A stretch of DNA of 64,000 nucleotides. It comes from Rheinheimera sp. (lineage in GTDB: Bacteria > Pseudomonadota > Gammaproteobacteria > Enterobacterales > Alteromonadaceae). The position numbers were made by a program, and so were the translations under genes. The notes beneath the pieces are model-generated. The model did not search any database and was not told the DNA's origin. It saw nothing but the letters and a program-made list of their open reading frames with translations. The DNA lies in contig SSFI01000009.1 of assembly GCA_008015325.1 (NCBI GenBank), forward strand, positions 21,578-85,577, in the 5' to 3' direction. Positions 61,502 through 64,000 of this stretch are shown piece by piece. Position 1 is the first letter of the stretch. Each line of letters opens with the position of its first letter.

Positions 61502-62346
61502 AAGGCGGCGCTAAACGTTTGCTGCAGATAAGGCTGTAACTGCTGCCACTCTGATTCATTAAAATATTGCCGGTAACTGGCGACTAAACGTTGCTGCACC
61601 GCAGGCTGTGCCATCAGCTCGTTAAAATACTGCATCAGTTGCTGGCCATGCGTCTCGCGGTTACAGACGATAAAACCTTTCAGATGCAGCGGCAGCCCTT
61701 GCAAAGGTAAAGCAGTGTAAGCGGTGTTGTCTTGCTGAACCTGACGCAAATGATCAATCCGTACCGGATAATCGATGATCGCATCAATGCGCCCGCGTTT
61801 TAACATTTGCCAGAGTTTGAGACTCACATCCTGACCATGCACCAGATAAAACTGATTGGGTCTGGATTTAATCAGCTGGTCTGTCTCAGCCCCATAACTG
61901 CTGCCAGCGATAATCCCGATTTTGCGCCGCGCCGGATGACGCAACCAGTTTTGTAAATCAATCTGGTCCTGGCCTGACGATACTGTGCCCGAGGCCACAC
62001 TGGCCGGCGATGATTGACCTAAGGTGATAAGGCGCAGCGAAGGCGAAACGTTTAACGGCCTGGCGCTGTATAACCAACGCGCGGCACGTTCGGCGGTCTT
62101 CAGTTTGTTGATGGTGCAAAAGCCACTTTGTGCCAGTAATTCAAAACCACGCTGCATGCCGACATGAACGTATTTCACCTGCAGCTGCGGTGCACTCTCA
62201 AGCAATAATTGCCAGTGCTGCATCTGCGTGCTGTAGGATTTGGCGTTGCTGTCTGAGAACTCAGTGGTAATAGTGACTTCCTGCGCCCACAGTAGCGGGC
62301 AGCACAACAAACCAATGCTACTAAGCAAAACACGCCTGCAGTGCAT
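61498..62346 (-). CDS. Orphan periplasmic substrate-binding protein (SBP_bac_3-like)
   Basis: Signal peptide; IDAIIDYPVRIDHLRQVQQ. Same architecture as 18900 and 30569. Confidence 0.78.
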   Translation of the reverse strand: MHCRRVLLSSIGLLCCPLLWAQEVTITTEFSDSNAKSYSTQMQHWQLLLESAPQLQVKYVHVGMQRGFELLAQSGFCTINKLKTAERAARWLYSARPLNVSPSLRLITLGQSSPASVASGTVSSGQDQIDLQNWLRHPARRKIGIIAGSSYGAETDQLIKSRPNQFYLVHGQDVSLKLWQMLKRGRIDAIIDYPVRIDHLRQVQQDNTAYTALPLQGLPLHLKGFIVCNRETHGQQLMQYFNELMAQPAVQQRLVASYRQYFNESEWQQLQPYLQQTFSAAF

Positions 62347-62516
62347 AGCCTGCCCTCAATAAAAATAATTCTTATTGAGTGTAACGACTCGGCTTCACAG
62401 GACAAGCTCATTTTGGGCAGAACTTTGCGACATTCCGTCGATCGCCTGACAAAAAGCGACCAACTGCCGCAATTTTGTCTATTTTCATGACATGGGTTGT
62501 TTAGGGGAACCCTACA

Positions 62517-63425
62517 TCACTCCGGCCGCCGGCACGCCTCCGCTTCGGCTAAGTCCCGCGCAGCGCGCCACTCCAGGCTGCTTTTGAGCACTAAGGTGAT
62601 GAGCGCCAGTAAAGCCAGCAACGACGACACGGCAAAGGCCGCGGCAAACTGATATTCGTTGTACAGAATTTCAATATGTAGCGGCATGGTATTGGTTTGT
62701 TCACGGATTTTACCGGACACCACAGACACTGCACCAAATTCGCCCATGGCACGGGCATTACACAAAATCAGCCCGTACAGCAGCGCCCATTTCACTGAAG
62801 GCAAAGTGACGCAGATAAAAGTCTGCCAGCCGCTCGCGCCCAGCGTCAGTGCGGCTTCTTCCGCTTCACGGCCCTGTTGCTGCATCAGTGGGATCAGCTC
62901 GCGCGCCACATAAGGGAAAGTGATAAAGATGGTGGCCAGCACTATGCCAGGCACCGCAAACATCACTTGTAAATCATGGTCATTCAGCCATTCACCCCAC
63001 CAGCCGCGTGCACCAAAAATCAGCATCAGGCTTAAACCGGCGATGACCGGTGACACCGCAATCGGTAAATCAATCAGCGTGATTAAAAACTGCCGGCCAC
63101 GGAACTGGAATTTGGCAATGGCCCAGCTGGCCGCCAGACCAAAAATCGCATTACAGGGCACCGCAATCACAGCAGCAATCAGCGTCAGCTTAATCGCATG
63201 CGCGGCAGCAGGTTCAGTAATAGCGGCTAAGTAAACCTGCCAGCCTTTGCTGAAGGCTTCACCAAACACAATCACCAGCGGCAACAGCAGAAATAACGCC
63301 AGAAACCCCAGCGCCAGCGTTAATAACATGACCCGCAGCCACAGTGGTTCTGTGGTGGCGCGTCTTGGTTGGAACTGACCTGAACCTGCACTCACCGTCC
63401 ACCTCCGTGCCGCTGCTGACTCCAA
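62517..63425 (-). CDS. cysW: Sulfate ABC transporter permease CysW
   Basis: [81 protein letters not shown]. Confidence 0.95.
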   Translation of the reverse strand: MESAAARRWTVSAGSGQFQPRRATTEPLWLRVMLLTLALGFLALFLLLPLVIVFGEAFSKGWQVYLAAITEPAAAHAIKLTLIAAVIAVPCNAIFGLAASWAIAKFQFRGRQFLITLIDLPIAVSPVIAGLSLMLIFGARGWWGEWLNDHDLQVMFAVPGIVLATIFITFPYVARELIPLMQQQGREAEEAALTLGASGWQTFICVTLPSVKWALLYGLILCNARAMGEFGAVSVVSGKIREQTNTMPLHIEILYNEYQFAAAFAVSSLLALLALITLVLKSSLEWRAARDLAEAEACRRPE

Positions 63426-64000
63426 TGCTGCAACGCATTAATCAGTAACAATAAAATAAATGAAATCAATAACATCACAGTACCCAGCGCAGCTGCGCCG
63501 GCGTAATCAAACTGCTCAAGCCGCGACATAATCAACAGTGGCGTGATCTCAGTGCGAAACGGCATGTTGCCGCTGATAAAGACCACTGAGCCGTATTCAC
63601 CGATAGCGCGGGCGAACGCCAGCGCAAAACCAGTCAGTAGCGATGGGATCAGCGCCGGAAAAATCACCCGGCAAAAAATCTGTAAGCGGTTAGCACCCAG
63701 GCTGGCGGCAGCTTCTTCCAGCTCCTGCTCTAAATCTTCCAGTACCGGTTGCACCGTACGGACGACAAAAGGCAGACCGATAAACACCAGTGCCAGCGTC
63801 ACGCCAATCGGCGTATAAGCGATTTTGATGCCCCACTGATAAAAATACTGGCCAATCCAGCCGTTTGGCGCGTAAATCGCCGTCAGCGCGATGCCTGCCA
63901 CCGCCGTCGGCAGCGCGAATGGCAAATCGACCAATGCATCAATGACTTTTTTAAATGGAAAGCTGTAACGCACCAAAACCCAGGCCACCAGCAGGCCAAA
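63392..64000 (-). CDS. cysT: Sulfate ABC transporter permease CysT/CysU, partial (5' end beyond window)
   Basis: [83 protein letters not shown]. Confidence 0.93.
   Translation of the reverse strand, partial: FGLLVAWVLVRYSFPFKKVIDALVDLPFALPTAVAGIALTAIYAPNGWIGQYFYQWGIKIAYTPIGVTLALVFIGLPFVVRTVQPVLEDLEQELEEAAASLGANRLQIFCRVIFPALIPSLLTGFALAFARAIGEYGSVVFISGNMPFRTEITPLLIMSRLEQFDYAGAAALGTVMLLISFILLLLINALQHWSQQRHGGGR

Noticed and set aside
1-64000. CRISPR arrays, tRNA and rRNA genes
   Set aside because: No regularly spaced repeats, cloverleaf-like or rRNA-like segments were noticed on reading; not confirmed by a tool.

Overview
This 64 kb window is a gammaproteobacterial chromosome segment. Gene content suggests an Alteromonadales/Chromatiales-like genome, but taxonomy was not tested. 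Most of it is ordinary housekeeping and accessory content. The main exception is the left 2.4 kb, which looks like the edge of a mobile island. There a full tyrosine recombinase gene is followed by a second integrase gene that is cut off exactly at the end of an IS3-family element, and the island boundary falls inside a flotillin (YqiK-like) gene, leaving a 139-aa stub. The two-integrase edge layout resembles Gamma-Mobile-Trio (GmtY/GmtZ) islands, but this is inference. Other content includes: an M48 metalloprotease gene broken by a small frameshifting deletion; a candidate sRNA with two GGA hairpins and a terminator; a truncated response regulator beside a YgiW-family gene; a TrkH/KdpDE-like K+ module; a met-box-controlled divergent MTHFR; a Fur-controlled tonB-exbB-exbD; a complete che cluster ending in a REC-EAL gene; a cysA locus separated from cysTW; and an NMT1/THI5-like lipoprotein overlapping an EAL phosphodiesterase gene. 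Three copies of a palindromic repeat bounded by GCCCTGCGGGCGGC ... GCCGCCCGCAGGGC lie just 3' of genes. Two other MITE-like palindromic elements are also present. No rRNA, tRNA or CRISPR array was seen.
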